Below, one piece after another: positions 9,869 through 21,765 of a DNA stretch of 64,000 nucleotides. Source of the DNA: Grammothele lineata (Eukaryota > Basidiomycota > Agaricomycetes > Polyporales > Polyporaceae); contig NDFF03000065.1 in assembly GCA_002150815.3 (NCBI GenBank), positions 62,001 to 126,000 of the forward strand. The letters run 5' to 3'. Position 1 is the first letter of the stretch; every line of letters begins with the position of its first letter. The notes below the pieces were generated by a model, which was not told the DNA's origin, searched no databases, and saw only the letters and a list, made by a program, of their open reading frames with translations. A program made the translations under genes and the position numbers.

Positions 9869-10870
9869 CCTTCTTGGCTGCGTGAAGGGACCCTGCACTA
9901 TTGAAACAAAAATGGTGCCTGCACGCACGAGTTGAGGTGATAGGGGGTACGGGTGTAAAGACGTTATTGTCAGATACGGTGCTCATCCGCCATCCTTTTC
10001 AACTGCGCGCCCGGAATTCAGACTGACACTCGAGCTACAACAGTCCATACGAGCCGGGTAGGTACGGAGTCTCAAAATAGACCGAAAGGGAATGCGCTAC
10101 AAATACAAGTCGAGCCTCGTTAGCTTCCCCAACGCCCGCAGAGGTACTTGGGTGATGACATGCCAACTGCTGGATGCTATACATAGGAATGCAACATCGG
10201 TATGTGCGTTCTGGGGTTCCCATTGGCTGGAGCGTTCAGCTCCGTAGCTTACGCATCTTCCTTGCTCACAGGCCACTTAGTACTAGAGGTATTTGCTTCC
10301 GAAAAGGACCGGTTCTCGAGAACTGGTCTTCCCCATGGAGGTTCCAAGCTCAAGGTCCCCGCATTTTCGAAAACGTCTTCGCACCTCGTACCTGAGCGGC
10401 GAATTGTCGATCACAGAACTTTGGATGTCATCGTGTCTAAATTCCTCAAGAGTAGCCATAAAGAGCGCATGGAGTTTCTCACGCACGATGATGCAGTCGA
10501 GCTCACAACCACTCAGACGGTGATGTATACTCAGCTACAATGCTCCAGTAACAACGCCGAACGAGTTTCGTTCTCGCGGGTACCGGCAATAGCGCAGTTT
10601 GGCTTCCTTCAAATCGGCGGATCTCGAATACCCTCTCCGGGCTCTCCGACCGGTAGCTCTCATTGACCGGCTACAGTGAGAGTTTGACGACAGGAGGCCG
10701 TCTTGCACGGCGTGCTCACAGGAATCTTTACGTACATATTTGCCGGATACCTAGTTGGCATGCGTGTTGAAGACGTATCCGGTGAGGTCCTTGAGTGTGG
10801 CCTTGTATTGTACTGCCTCTCGGGGCGCAGAACGGCCGCAAGGAAAAGGCCACAGTAGTGTAACCTTGTG
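9641..10870. repeat. Segmental duplication, copy 2 (peptide 5 plus ~1 kb upstream)
   Basis: Partner of the block at 7370-8650. The homology covers the peptide gene and its 5' flank on the minus strand, so the promoters of peptides 4 and 5 share an origin. A 154-codon plus-strand frame here (10202-10666) is not kept in copy 1, which argues against it being a gene. Divergence is substantial (many substitutions and small indels), so the duplication is not recent. Confidence 0.7.
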
Positions 10871-12955
10871 GAAGATAATGAAACTATATCTGCATGACAT
10901 TAGATCCTAAGACGGGATAGAATTGTATCTTATCGTACCAGATTACCCAGCAGCTGTGGAAAACGCGCGCGCAACGCTGTACGGGTAGGACATATCGAGA
11001 CTGTCAGCTGCAAATCCATAGCTGGAAAAGACGTAATTGGCGCCTATCATTACCGCAAGCCAATTCAACGCCTTCTCCATTGCGTAGTATGCTGTCAAAG
11101 TGCGTCGGAGCTGGCCGGGCCCACTTCAAGATGTCGGGTGAAGTAGCGCCAGTAGTCCGGCGGATCTGTCAATGACACGGTCTTCGTGAGTGAAATGTAG
11201 ATCGGCTTTCCTGATAAGAAGATGTGAGCACTAGTAACAGAACTTTCAGAAGCCAACGTAACTTAAGAGAGCGTGAAACACAGGCACTCAGTGGAAGTAT
11301 CGACTTCGTGAACCTGACTAAGATTCTAGCCAGCTCTTTCATTGGCAGCCTGCTACAATGTGTCTCGGGGAAACTGTACGGCGGCAATGGACATAGTGCG
11401 GATTGAGAAGAAACTGATACTGGAAACCTACTTACCATGCGGCCAATGTGATGTTTGCTCGGCGCATAAAGTGTACTTTCCTATATAAGGTAATGCGTTG
11501 TGCGAATCTCTAGGATTTCCACATTGTCCGCCGAACCCGACGTCTGATATCTAGAGTAAGAACTGCACAGAAAATGATATGGACGTTATAATATAAACAT
11601 TAACCCAGGACGCTTACCCGGCAATTGTACACAGAGGTGTGCATGTATTCCCTGACCAGAGCAAAGACAACTTCATCTTCATATAGCTGTTGCAACGAAA
11701 GACGTACCAAGACGTATGTGGCGTATCAAGCTCAAATACAATGGAAGGTACCTTTCGAGCGGAGAGCCTCCCAGAATTGTGTGGTGATGAATTGACTTGG
11801 TACATCAAGTTGACGGTGATGGCCGGGAGAACCTATGCATATCATCCCATGAATGGACATGCGTGGGCAAGCGCTGCGAAGTGTACACGGTGATCAGAAT
11901 GCTAGACAGTTCATCAAGAGACTTACACGGCGTAGCTCCAGAAGTCTCTCAGAATTATGTACCTCAGCACACTACAATGTGAGCCACATGGCGCCATGCC
12001 GTATCCAGATGCCTCATCTGCCATCATGGATGTACCGGCGACGTGTGTGTCAATCGGCGACCAAGTACTACGATAGTGCGGCACTCTGGAAAATGCCATC
12101 CGTGGGTGCCTCACGATGGGAAGATTCGCCACTTCAAGTTGAGATGAAAGATTATCAGGAGAATATTCGAAAATGAAGACAGTGATTCGGCGTGATATAC
12201 CTGCTACGAATTAGTCTGAGCAACAGCTCGAGCAGCGCTACAGCCTGTGGGAACACCCGAACGCGAGCAGGCGCCTTGCTGACAAATTGCCACGTGGATG
12301 ACCCCAGTCACTGGTCGGTGCGGTCTCCAACACAAGGCTTTTCTTCCCTATTCTTGACGGTGGACTGTTTCGGTATGCCCGCGATAAACGCTACAGAGGC
12401 CTTGTAGCTTAACGGGTGTGCATTATCAGCCGACGAGTCACCCTGTGAGTTAGTACTCTAGCCTTCTCGCTCCTCAGACCCGATAATATCGGCGATGCGC
12501 TTATCCAGCTCCTGGAGAAGCTCGCGTCCCATGACACCCACTGCGGCTTCCTTGTTATCATGCCAAAAGAGGCCGCGATGAAGTGAGTCCTGATTTTGAA
12601 GCTCTGAATCCTAATAGGTTACCATCTACGTGGCTTCTGCATGCTTATTCTAAGTGTTTCGCTGGTCCCCGGGCCACCTAGTGTTTGTGGCAGATGGGAC
12701 GTTCAAAGTCTGCCATTGATGTCAATCGTCCCCCGACGTGTGCTGCCCTGACCCTTAGGCACCTGCAACACAAAGAGTAACTGTGCCTGAACTCACCGTC
12801 TCTCTTGACTAAATGCCGGCTTGCGTCCTCGCCGCTGGCGCTCAATCGCGAAATCCTTCAAAGACCCCGTTTCCGCTGGTCAGTGGTCAGCACCCGCCCT
12901 CCTAGTTGGTGCAATAACTCACACGCCGCCTTCTCCTCTGGGACCTACTCTAGTC
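10871..12955. other. Gene-poor stretch with exon-like fragments
   Basis: About 2.1 kb, partly AT-rich (10900-11650). Some short frames look protein-like but do not join: around 11690-12170 three overlapping plus-strand frames each hold a piece (for example LPELCGDELTWYIKLTV, then GREN..CISSHEWTCVGKRCEVY in another frame), as in a frameshifted relic. At 12479-12586 a possible exon after a TCCTCAG acceptor reads DNIGDALIQLLEKLASHDTH then CGFLVIMPKEAAMK and stop. I cannot assign a family. This is probably decayed coding DNA upstream of the first 7TM gene. Confidence 0.35.
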
Positions 12956-14235
12956 ATGGCAGACCAGAACGCGATCTTCCAGAACTCGTTCTATGTCGGG
13001 AACATGTTCGTCGCTATGCTTTACGGTACGCCGCTCTCTCGCTCGCACGCCGCACACGCCGAGACATAGTGCTGACCTGCTTTCTGCGTTACGGATGCAC
13101 ACTTGTACTGACGCACACAGGCGTTGAACTGATGCTCTACGGCGCTGGAGTGTGGCTCATTCTCGAAGATCGCAAGCGCAAGAAGAACCCCCGCGCGAAC
13201 CGCACCTTCCTCCTCATCAGTACTCTCCTTATCGCGATGAACACCATTTTTTTCGCCACCCAAGCTTTCTTCGGCGAAGACATGTGGATTATCAACGAGG
13301 GCTTTCCTGGGGGCTCTGCCGTCTGGTTCGTGGAGAACGCGGCGATTTGGTATCAGACGTTTGGCACGACTGCGTGCGTCATCCAGAATGCGGTCAGCGA
13401 TGGATTCCAGGTACATACGCCCGACGAGGCATCATTGTTAGCATGTATGGGTAAGCATCAGAGACTAACGAAAACCCTTGGCGACTGTTAGATTTACCGC
13501 ACATATATCGTCTGGGGCGCATCCAAGCGGCTCATTGCATTTCCCAGCTTCATCTGGCTTGGTACCTTTGGTGCGTCTGCTATCTTCCAGTTCCCTTTAA
13601 GAGTCATTTCTTTACTCACTACATTCGACTATAGCCCTCGGCATACTCACTTTGATCACTTCGGGCGCGCCCAATGCAGACTTCTTCGCTGGCTTCGCAG
13701 AGAACGTCGCGCTCGCATACTCGGCGGCAGGCATCTCGTTGAACGTCATCTGCTCCATCCTCATCACGGCACGTATTTTGTGGACGTCGCGCCGGATGGA
13801 AGCGACGCTGGGCCGCGAAGTATCGCGCACGTATACGAGCGCTGCGGCAATCATCGTCGAGAGCATGCTGCCGTACTCAGTCTTCGGTTTCGTCTACATC
13901 ATCACGCTGGGCGTGAACAGCCCTACGTCGGTTTTCTTCCTCTCGCTTTACGTCATGTTCACAGTACGTGCCTCCCATCGGCTCATCCGAACTAGACACA
14001 CACTGACACTTGCTGCACACAGGTGATCTCGCCCCAGATGATCATCGTGCGGGTCCTCCTTGGACGTGGCATCGCGGCAAAGACCACATTAGCGACGACC
14101 GCCCTGCCGAATTTCGCAGCTAACACCACTTCTCTCGGCACGGCGAATACGGAAGGCACAGCGGTCAACCTCCGTAACATGTCCAAGACGTCCGTTGAGC
14201 ACTCGAAGGACTACAGCTTCTCCACAGACGTGTAA
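12956..14235 (+). CDS. Seven-transmembrane protein A, uncharacterised Agaricomycete family (326 aa)
   Basis: Five exons: 12956-13025, 13121-13410, 13492-13570, 13635-13963 and 14023-14235, all GT-AG and in phase, giving 326 aa. It starts MADQNAIFQNSFYVGNMF, then has a run of hydrophobic segments consistent with seven helices: GVELMLYGAGVWLIL, FLLISTLLIAMNTIFFATQ, a conserved loop FGEDMWIINEGFPGG, WYQTFGTTACVIQNAVSD, IYRTYIVWG, then two further pairs ending at the conserved P-Q-M-I-I-V-R-V-L. The cytoplasmic tail is Thr/Ala/Asn-rich. It shares intron positions with copies B, C and D. The family is widespread and multi-copy in mushrooms, has no proven function, and is not the STE3 pheromone-receptor family. 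The likely location is the plasma membrane. Confidence 0.85.
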
Positions 14236-14483
14236 GCGAAAGCACTAGGAGGGTCACTTCTTTCTCTTAGTGGGCTCAGAGGGCTCAGAGACGCAATATA
14301 TGACACAAAGGTCCCTCATATCGCCGTAGCATTTCATGTTTTTCGATGTAATACTCTCCAGCAGCAGCTTTTCTAGCAGATCGCGTTGACCGCTCGGTCT
14401 GATATTTTGCGAGCGCATCTCAAGACGAGAATGAAACGAGCAGTTACTAGTGAGCCCAAGTTATTGTACTATCGAGTCCTATC

Positions 14484-16626
14484 TCAACCTACAACGCCGT
14501 CAGTACACGCTTTCCTAATAGAGTCCCAGACAGCAGAGCTCGGTATGATCGTCCGCCCGATTACCCTAGCGCCTCCATTTCCGTCCCGCACGCCGATCCA
14601 AAACCCCTGCATAAGCCAACATGTACCGCCAAATACCAACAAGTTACCCGCGTCTGTCTCCCGCCTCGTCGCTGAGTGTATAAGCCCCAACAGCGCACCG
14701 TGAGGAGTCAAGACATGCACAATGTCCACCACACGGAGAACTGCATCCGCGGTCGGCAGCGACGTGCCGCAGATCAGGCAGACAAGGAAACGCCGCAGCT
14801 CGTGAGCGAAAGTACTATCGGGGATGTTGGGTACTGCATCAAAGGAAATAATGCCGGTGGTGCCAAGCTCCAACGTAGCGATTTCATCAGGACTAAGGAA
14901 GCGCGACACGGCGATTGCATTGAACTCGTGTGCGAAATGTTGATGGAGGAGCCCGGCAGGATCGGTTTTGTCTAGAACGCGGTCTCTTTTGTTCATGCCA
15001 ATGCATGGACCCGAAGAAGAAATGAGCGCGATGTGCCGGAAGATGTCTGCTGTGGCCTCCAAGCCCTCTTTGATCTTGACCAGACCAGGAGCAGTTGCGT
15101 CGACGTCTCCGACGGAAATGGTATTGGCTACGGTGAAATACTTTTCACTACCCGTGATGTTCTCGCTGTCTCCTTGGAGTACAGTGAACGTGTCGTAAGC
15201 CTCTCCGATATTAGAAGGCTCCCTCATAAGCCACGGGAGGGTACGACCATTTCCCGACTCCATCATGCCGTTGGGTACTTTCGGCGTAACCAGTAAGATT
15301 TTTCGAACCTCAGGCTGGCTAATGGCGTCACGAAGGAGGCGCGGAAAGATATCGGCAGTCTTGTCCCGCGACCAGGAGGGGCCTGATATCCCTGAATGTC
15401 TGGAAAGACTGCCAAGACGTAGTCCCGAGACTTCGTTGTCTCGCGTGCGCTCCTCCATGCCTGGAGGATAGGGTTGTAACCCGGGGAAGGTCCCGGTTCA
15501 CAATTATATGCTAGTACGTTGAAACGACGCCGGTAGACAACATCGACATAGAGGGAGAAGAGGGAGCCTTCGGCGTCGGAGGCCTTGATGCCGTGGTAGG
15601 CGAGCTTATCGAGGAGGAATGTTTCGGCATACGTCCGTTTTGCTAACAGCGCCCCGTGCGCTACCCACACGGCCCGCGCATTTCCTTGCGTATGCAGGCA
15701 GGGGACAGGATTGAGGATGATAAAGTCCATGACGCACGCATATAACCCCTCCTGTCTGGTCCACAGCCGCTCGAACCAAGGGTCCGCGAAGAGGAAGTGT
15801 GGGCACCGGCGCCCGTGGGCAAACTCCTCCACCCCAAATGCTTCCTGATCTATGGATCCACTCTCAAAGACTCGCATAGTAGCAGCATTCCAATCTTGAC
15901 ACACTGGACTTTCGACAAGGACTTTAACGCATCGGCTGGACTTGTATATGGAGGGAATGGCCATGAGCTGTTCGGCGATGCTGATGGTCGCGGTCTCCGT
16001 CTGGTCGAGGCAGAAGAGATCCATCCAGAACCAATTGAAACCACACACATCGGGACGCTTGAGGATCGACAGTATGTCCTTCTTCCCAGGACTGAGGGAT
16101 ACCTCGCCTGCAGAACATGACGGCAGGTCAGCGTACCATAGACTGGCTCTCACAGCGGCATTGTGATATGCGTACCTTCAATTCCGTCTACGATCGTCTT
16201 TTGAATGGTTTCCGGGGACCCCCACACGTGCGATATGGCGATATAGTCGTCTGTGGTTTTTGCACTGTCTTTGTACTTGAGGTAGAGACATCCATTGGCG
16301 CGCTCGTCAACCTGGACGAGATAGATGTCCATGACTGCAGGCTTGACTTGGGTCTACTGGTGCACACGCACAGCGTTGATCGGTGAAACGTCTAAGGTTT
16401 GAGAACCTTTCCTCTCACGGCTGGCCTGATCGGTCAACGCCTCAATGCTTAACTCAGCCCGGCGCTCAATCACGGCACCGAATGTGAAAGAGACCGAACA
16501 ACAGAGCCTACGAACATCCAGGAGTAGTCGATTGGTATCCATGATGGTACATAGCAGGCGGAGGCTAAGTCGTACACTGGTAGTACAGAATCGTAAGTCG
16601 TCTCGTATCACAGGGTCAGCAACCAT
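14484..16626 (-). pseudogene. HET-domain protein, disrupted by a stop codon and a frameshift
   Basis: The HET domain (PF06985 type, heterokaryon incompatibility) is clear: YIAISHVWGSPETI in the first exon (16332-16176), then after a 67-nt intron GFNWFWMDLFCLDQ, IPSIYKSSRCVKVLV and PWFERLWTRQE from 16107 down. Two lesions stand out. An upstream frame ending SPINAVRVHQ (16626-16357) is in the same frame as MDIYLVQVDE but is cut by TAG at 16354-16356, which reads as a nonsense change in otherwise continuous coding. At about 15374-15383 the frame shifts by one base in an AGGAGGGG tract: DYVLAVFPDIQGYQAP precedes it, and RDKTADIFPRLLRDAISQ continues in another frame to the stop at 14484. No intron can bridge so short a distance. 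The C-terminal region, about 300 residues, is intact. Alternatively, the ATG at 16332 is the true start and the shift is a sequencing error. Confidence 0.7.
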
Positions 16627-16668
16627 AAATAAGCAATCACAAGTCGCACCATCGTACAGGACACCCTC

Positions 16669-18005
16669 TCAAACGTCCGCGAGGTCTCGCCCTTTCCCGT
16701 GCCCGTCGGTACTCGATAGATCGTAGATTTTCACGTCCCCACTACCCGACGAGCGCGGTAGAGGGACCTCTGGGGGTGGAGAGATCCTTTGAAGACCGAT
16801 CGCGGGACCGTCCGTACCCACTTCGAGGTCGCCTTCGGTGACGGTTGCTCGAGGGAACTGGAGTCGCGTGCCGCGGTCGCCGTACACGGCGGTTGAGTGC
16901 GTGAACCTCATAGTCGTGGCGGCTGCGTCGTTCGACCAACCGCGGCCCATGATGACGCGGAGGATGATCATCTGTGGTGAAAGGCACTACGCGCGCGAAG
17001 TGGGCTCCATGAGCAACGGATTCGATGACGAAAGGAAGGTACGAAACGGACACGTACGTTGAACATTGCGTATAGGGACAGGAAGAGAATCGATAGCGGG
17101 CTGTTCGCGCCGAGCGTCACAACATACGCGACACCGAAGAGCGTGTACGGCAGCATAGACTCGACGATGACTGACGCCGCGCTCGTGTACACGCTCGAGA
17201 CCTCGCTCCCGAGCACGCGCCGCATATCACGGCTAGCTAGGAGAATCCGCACGCAGATTAGGGTGGTGCAGGCGACGTTGAGGCCGAGACCGACGGAGGA
17301 GTAGGAGAGGGCGATGCGCGATGCAGTGCCCGCGAAGAAGCCATCGGAGTTGGGCAGAGAGGAGAAGTAGAGAGTGGAGACGCCGAGCGCTGAGAAGCGA
17401 ACGTGCAAGCGGTTGGGGGAGGCTTACTTGAACGAAAGGGGAAGCGACGACGCACCAAGACTGCCGACGTAGAGTATACATGGCACAACAATAACGTGCC
17501 AGTTTGCCCAGACGACATATGTTCGATAGATCTCGAGAGCGCGTCACGATTGACGGATGTGCTGGGTATGACGAGGGTACTCACCAGGAATGCATCGCTG
17601 ACCAAATTCATGAGAACCCAAGAAGTACTCCCAAAAAGCTGATACCAGACTTCCGCGTGGTCAGCGAAGTACTGCGCGGTCCCGCCCGGATATCCCTCAT
17701 TGATGATCCACATCTCCTCGCCGAAGTAGTTTTGCGTGATGACGTATATGGTGATCATGCAGAGAAGGAATGTGCTGAGGGAGAGGAATACTTTGTCATT
17801 GCGGGTGAATGGGCGCCCTTTGAGCTTGCGACCGTCTAAGATTAGTTGAATTGTCCTAAAGTAAAGCACGAGCTCCACGCCTGTGAGGACGCCGTCAACA
17901 TAGCTTTGCGACTAGCTAAGGATGTTGTAGCTCACCGTAGAGCAAGGCATTGAAGTTATTCCCTATGTACCATGCGTTCTGAAAGACCGCGTTCCAGCTG
18001 GCCAT
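16669..18005 (-). CDS. Seven-transmembrane protein B (363 aa)
   Basis: Minus-strand exons 18005-17936, 17880-17585, 17531-17456, 17389-17058 and 16986-16669 give 363 aa with every phase preserved. It starts MASWNAVFQNAWYIGNNFNA. Family landmarks include GVELVLYFRTIQLIL, FGEEMWIINEGYPGG, WYQLFGSTSWVLMNL, the IESMLPYTLFG-like helix (VESMLPYTLFGVAYVVTL), and NCLSPQMIILRVIMGRGW before an approximately 90-residue cytoplasmic tail. The tail ends near VKIYDLSSTDGHGKG, close to VKIYDLSKAQD in copy C. B and C are each other's closest relatives in the window and lie head-to-head about 2 kb apart. Function is unknown; a receptor-like role is inference from topology only. Confidence 0.85.
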
Positions 18006-19958
18006 GCTCGGTACGCGGGGAAGCAGTAGGCGACCTCGCCAATCTCCCGCTGCTTTTTAGTAGATCCCCCATGGCAAATCCCGCGTGGCGGAGCTCTCGG
18101 CTAGAGGCCCTGAGAAAGCTGTCACTCGACTGCTAGCGGAAATCCCGAAGACACTACTGATCGACTTGCGCTCCATCATCGAAAGTGGTGCACAGAAGAT
18201 GGATGTGGTGAAGGTGCGTGTACGTGCGACCCCGCTCGAGTGTGAGATGAGGGAGGTTGGAGGTCAATCGAGTCGACGGAATCGCGATCGGACTTAGGCC
18301 GTTGGTCCTGGAGGCCTCAAAGCCTCGCCTACGGAGGCCGTTGGCAATACAAAACAACTCTGAGTACATGTGTTTGAGAGCAAGCGGCGCAGTATCCGAT
18401 GAGAGGGGCTAAGAGCCCAAGTTTCTGCATGGAGCAAAGAACTTGATAGGGTTTATGCGAGGCGTTCTGTGGCTCCCTTCGCAGCGGGATTGCGTGAGTC
18501 TTCGTCATGCCATCTTCCTCACTGACAGATGGGCGGAGCCTCTTGGCCGTTCGACATGCAACGTCGCTGCGTCAGTCCATTTCGACAGAAAGGGATAGCA
18601 AGGTATGACGACGGATGAGGTGGATGAGGACCTCGGTCAGGGCCGTCGTTCGGGGTCTCCTCACGACGAAACTTCGGGCGCGACCGGGGAACCAGCGTCG
18701 CGAGGCCCGGATGCGGAAGAAAGTTAGGCGATATCTGCGAGGAACGATGTCGTGATGTCAAAATATGACCTCCGGTTGACTTATTTCCCTGTACCGGGCG
18801 TTAGCTGGAAATGGCTGAGGAACATGGCGAGTCTAGCAGAGAGTTCCACACAATCAGGAGGTCAGGGTTTCATGAGGAGGAGCGAGTAGAAACAAGACGC
18901 GTAGTGGGCTCTAGTGGGCTGGGAGAAATGTTCAAGGCCAATGGCATTGGCCTAGGGACCGTCCACGTGGAGGTCGCGGAAGTTTCTCTTTTGGTCATGT
19001 AAGCGCGCCTATTACGACAGGCGGCCGAAGCTCATTTGAAGCGCCCGACAGCACCTGCGACGCCGCTTCCCCTGAACTTGCCCGTACCGCATTTCGAGCC
19101 TACTTCGCTGTTCTTCAGCAGCCTGTAAGTAAATGTGTGCATGCAAAATCGGGGCGCTCGGACTAGACACCTCGGACGCGATGTACCCCAGCGGTATATC
19201 AGCCGGTGAGCGACAAACCTCTTTTATCAACACAACTTTCATTTCCGCTGAGTTCACCGGCTCCTCCGTCTGCGTGAAAGGGCGGTTTGATTGAATCCGC
19301 ACATATGCATCCTTCAGAAGTGCAAAACTATGTTACCTGTGTACCAGGCCGTGTTCGCGCGTGCATCATGCTGTATCTCAAGTTCGCATCGTAACGACGT
19401 TCTCACCGGTCGCGGCCCGCTTACGAGACTCTACTTCGTATCCAACAGCGACAAGAATACTTGAACCCATTGCTCGCCGCGCGTCCATTCTCTCGCAGGC
19501 TCATATCCTTTTTACCGAAACAAGCGCCTTAAAAGGATTCCGCCGATGAATAGTCCTAACTATGCGGTCTTCTAGCCTGTAGTTGAAAAAGTATGAAGCG
19601 CCTTCGTGCACACGTCCTGGAAGGTTTGCAAGACACCGCACACCAGGCCAAGACCTCTCACCATGATGAGTGCAGTCACTTTCGTCTATATGTTGGTCCG
19701 TGCAGAAGCAAGCTAACTTGGAAGCGCCAATATCGAATTTTGCTAGTGACCTCTCTTGGTTAGCTTCGGATTAGGAGGCGCGGGCCGAAGTGGCGTCGAA
19801 TATCCATTCTATCGGAGCGCCACGAAGAGCGTGTTGGGCGAAGTCCGCGATATCGGCGCACTCCGGCTGCCCAACCATCGAACTTTGCTCCGTACACCTT
19901 TATTCACCTGTGTTATTTGGAATGAGTAGCGACGCCCCTTCCTTGCTTTCCCTCTGCT
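18006..19958. other. Shared upstream region between 7TM genes B and C
   Basis: 1.95 kb between two divergently transcribed paralogues. Short frames at 18085-18297 and 18811-19002 (+) and 19012-19302 (-) have no recognisable domains, signal peptides or splice support. A bidirectional promoter may lie here, but I see no clear TATA box or repeat. Confidence 0.4.
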
Positions 19959-21263
19959 ATGCCTACCTGGAACTACGTCTTCCAGAACGCTTGGTATGTT
20001 GGGAACAACTTCAACGCTATCCTCTATGGTACGTCGTATGTTTCCGTATTCCGTGTCATCGCGTAATCACGTTCACTCGCAGGCGTTGAGCTAGTACTCT
20101 ATTTTCAAACCCTGAATCTCATTTTGAGCGGGCGCAAGCGTCGCAGCCTCACCCGTAGTGATAAGACATTTCTCTTCCTGAGCACGTTCCTGCTCTGCAT
20201 GATTACGATCTACTTCATCACGCAAAATTTCTTTGGTGAAGAGATGTGGATAATCAACGAAGGGTTTCCTGGAGGCACAGCGCAGTACTACACCGATTAC
20301 GCGGCGGTGTGGTATCAGCTCCTAGGTAGCACATCGTGGGTAACCATGAATCTCGTCAGTGACGCTTTCATGGTACGTTTGCGCTTCACGATGCTTGCGC
20401 GGCTTCCCTGATCTTCCTCCTGTGACTAGATTTATCGTACATACATCGTTTGGTCCGATTGGCGAGCAGTCGTCATCCCATCGGCCTTTTATGTTGGCAG
20501 TCTCGGTAAGTTCGTGCCTTCAGGAGACATCAGTCGTATACTGAATGCTCTATCTCTCGTAGGTTTGGGTGTTTCCACTCTCTATTTCTCGAGCAGACCC
20601 GACGCCAACGGCTTTTTCTCTGGCACCTCCTCTCATATCGCACTATCTTACTCCTCCGTCGGCCTCGGCCTTAATGTCACCTGTACCACCCTGATCTGCG
20701 CACGCATCCTCATCGCGAGCCGTAGGACGCGCAAGGCTCTTGGTGCTGATGCGGTTAGCGTCTATAGCGGCGCTGCAGCGGTCATCATTGAGTCGATGCT
20801 TCCCTACACCCTGTTCGGGGTCGCGTACGTCGCGACTTTGGGCGCCAACAGTCCCCTGTCGATCCTCTTCCTGTCGCTGTATGCAATGTTCAACGTGCGT
20901 ATCCCGCTTTCTCTCAGTTTTCAATAGAGCGAGCTCACCACGCTGAGACAGTGCCTCTCCCCTCAAATGATCATTCTCCGCGTCATCATGGGCAGAGACT
21001 GGACGACGGAAGCATGTAGTGTTACCGTGAAGTTCAGGCACACCTCCGCAGCGTACGCCGATACCCGCCATCGTATCCCGCGCAACACGGTGGGTGGTAC
21101 CGTAGACGTTGAGTCTGCGGATGTCGCGATCGGCCTGCGGAGGATACCCCGCGTCGACGGAGACCTCCAATCGGCGGAACATCCAGGAGGGGATGTGAAG
21201 ATATATGACCTCTCCAAGGCTCAGGATTTTCCAGGAAGAAAGGCGCCTCCGTTAGATGTATGA
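19959..21263 (+). CDS. Seven-transmembrane protein C (359 aa)
   Basis: Exons 19959-20028, 20083-20372, 20430-20505, 20563-20894 and 20952-21263 total 1,080 nt, that is 359 aa plus stop. It starts MPTWNYVFQNAWYVGNNF. Conserved features are GVELVLYFQTLNLIL, FGEEMWIINEGFPGG, WYQLLGSTSWVTMNLVSDAF, IYRTYIVWSDW, SYSSVGLGLNVTCTTLICAR, IIESMLPYTLFGVAYVATLG and CLSPQMIILRVIMGRDW. The C-terminal tail (about 100 residues) is polar and ends GRKAPPLDV. The same five-exon structure as copies A, B and D shows that they come from one ancestor by duplication of genomic DNA, not retroposition. The product is likely in the plasma membrane, and its ligand is unknown. Confidence 0.87.
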
Positions 21264-21757
21264 AGGGGAGTTAGTCGTCGTTCTACGCTGTTTCAGCTTT
21301 TTTAGATGCTGCTCGCGCTATCGTTATGTTTTTTGTCGTCCCGGATGTCTAGGCCATACATCGCTGCGTATAATGTTCGTTTACACAGAAAGGGCTAGGG
21401 TAGCCATATACTCCCCTTTTTGCTGTGGCGACGTTTGTTCACTAGCCTTCAAGTCGTGTTGTGAGTTTTAACAAGCGCCCTTGTTTCGGATGATCCAGCC
21501 GCAATCGTGGGAATTGCATTCCTTAAACAGAAAATGGCTTGACGTCACACCCGTCTGGATGGCCGGCACCTGAGTCCGACTCTTGACATTGACCGGACCA
21601 CGCCTACCGCAGGGTGTACGTTGGACTGTGTCTAGATCATTGAGAAGACATCGTCGTGCACTTTCAAAGCTGATCGGCGACGGAGGCCAAAGCCGGATCA
21701 ACTATCGGTAAATGCTCCATACTTCCTTTGTTTTCGTAATGAAGACGCGAGTGACTG

Positions 21758-21765
21758 TATATAAA
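21758..21765 (+). promoter_or_regulatory. TATA box-like site upstream of Argonaute 1
   Basis: TATATAAA lies 195 bp before the Argonaute 1 start codon. The rest of the 21264-21959 gap holds the 3' flank of 7TM gene C and a pyrimidine-rich stretch (21880-21950) just before the ATG, common in fungal promoters. No gene is seen in it. Confidence 0.4.

Noticed and set aside
10202..10666. 154-codon open frame in duplication copy 2
   Set aside because: The homologous copy at ~8.0-8.4 kb does not keep the frame, there is no domain and no intron pattern.
12956..21263. 7TM genes as STE3-type pheromone receptors of a mating-type locus
   Set aside because: Their conserved stretches (MWI[IV]N..[FY]PGG, P-Q-[ML]-I-[IV]-x-R-V) and five-exon structure belong to a different, uncharacterised family, and no homeodomain or MIP gene is present.
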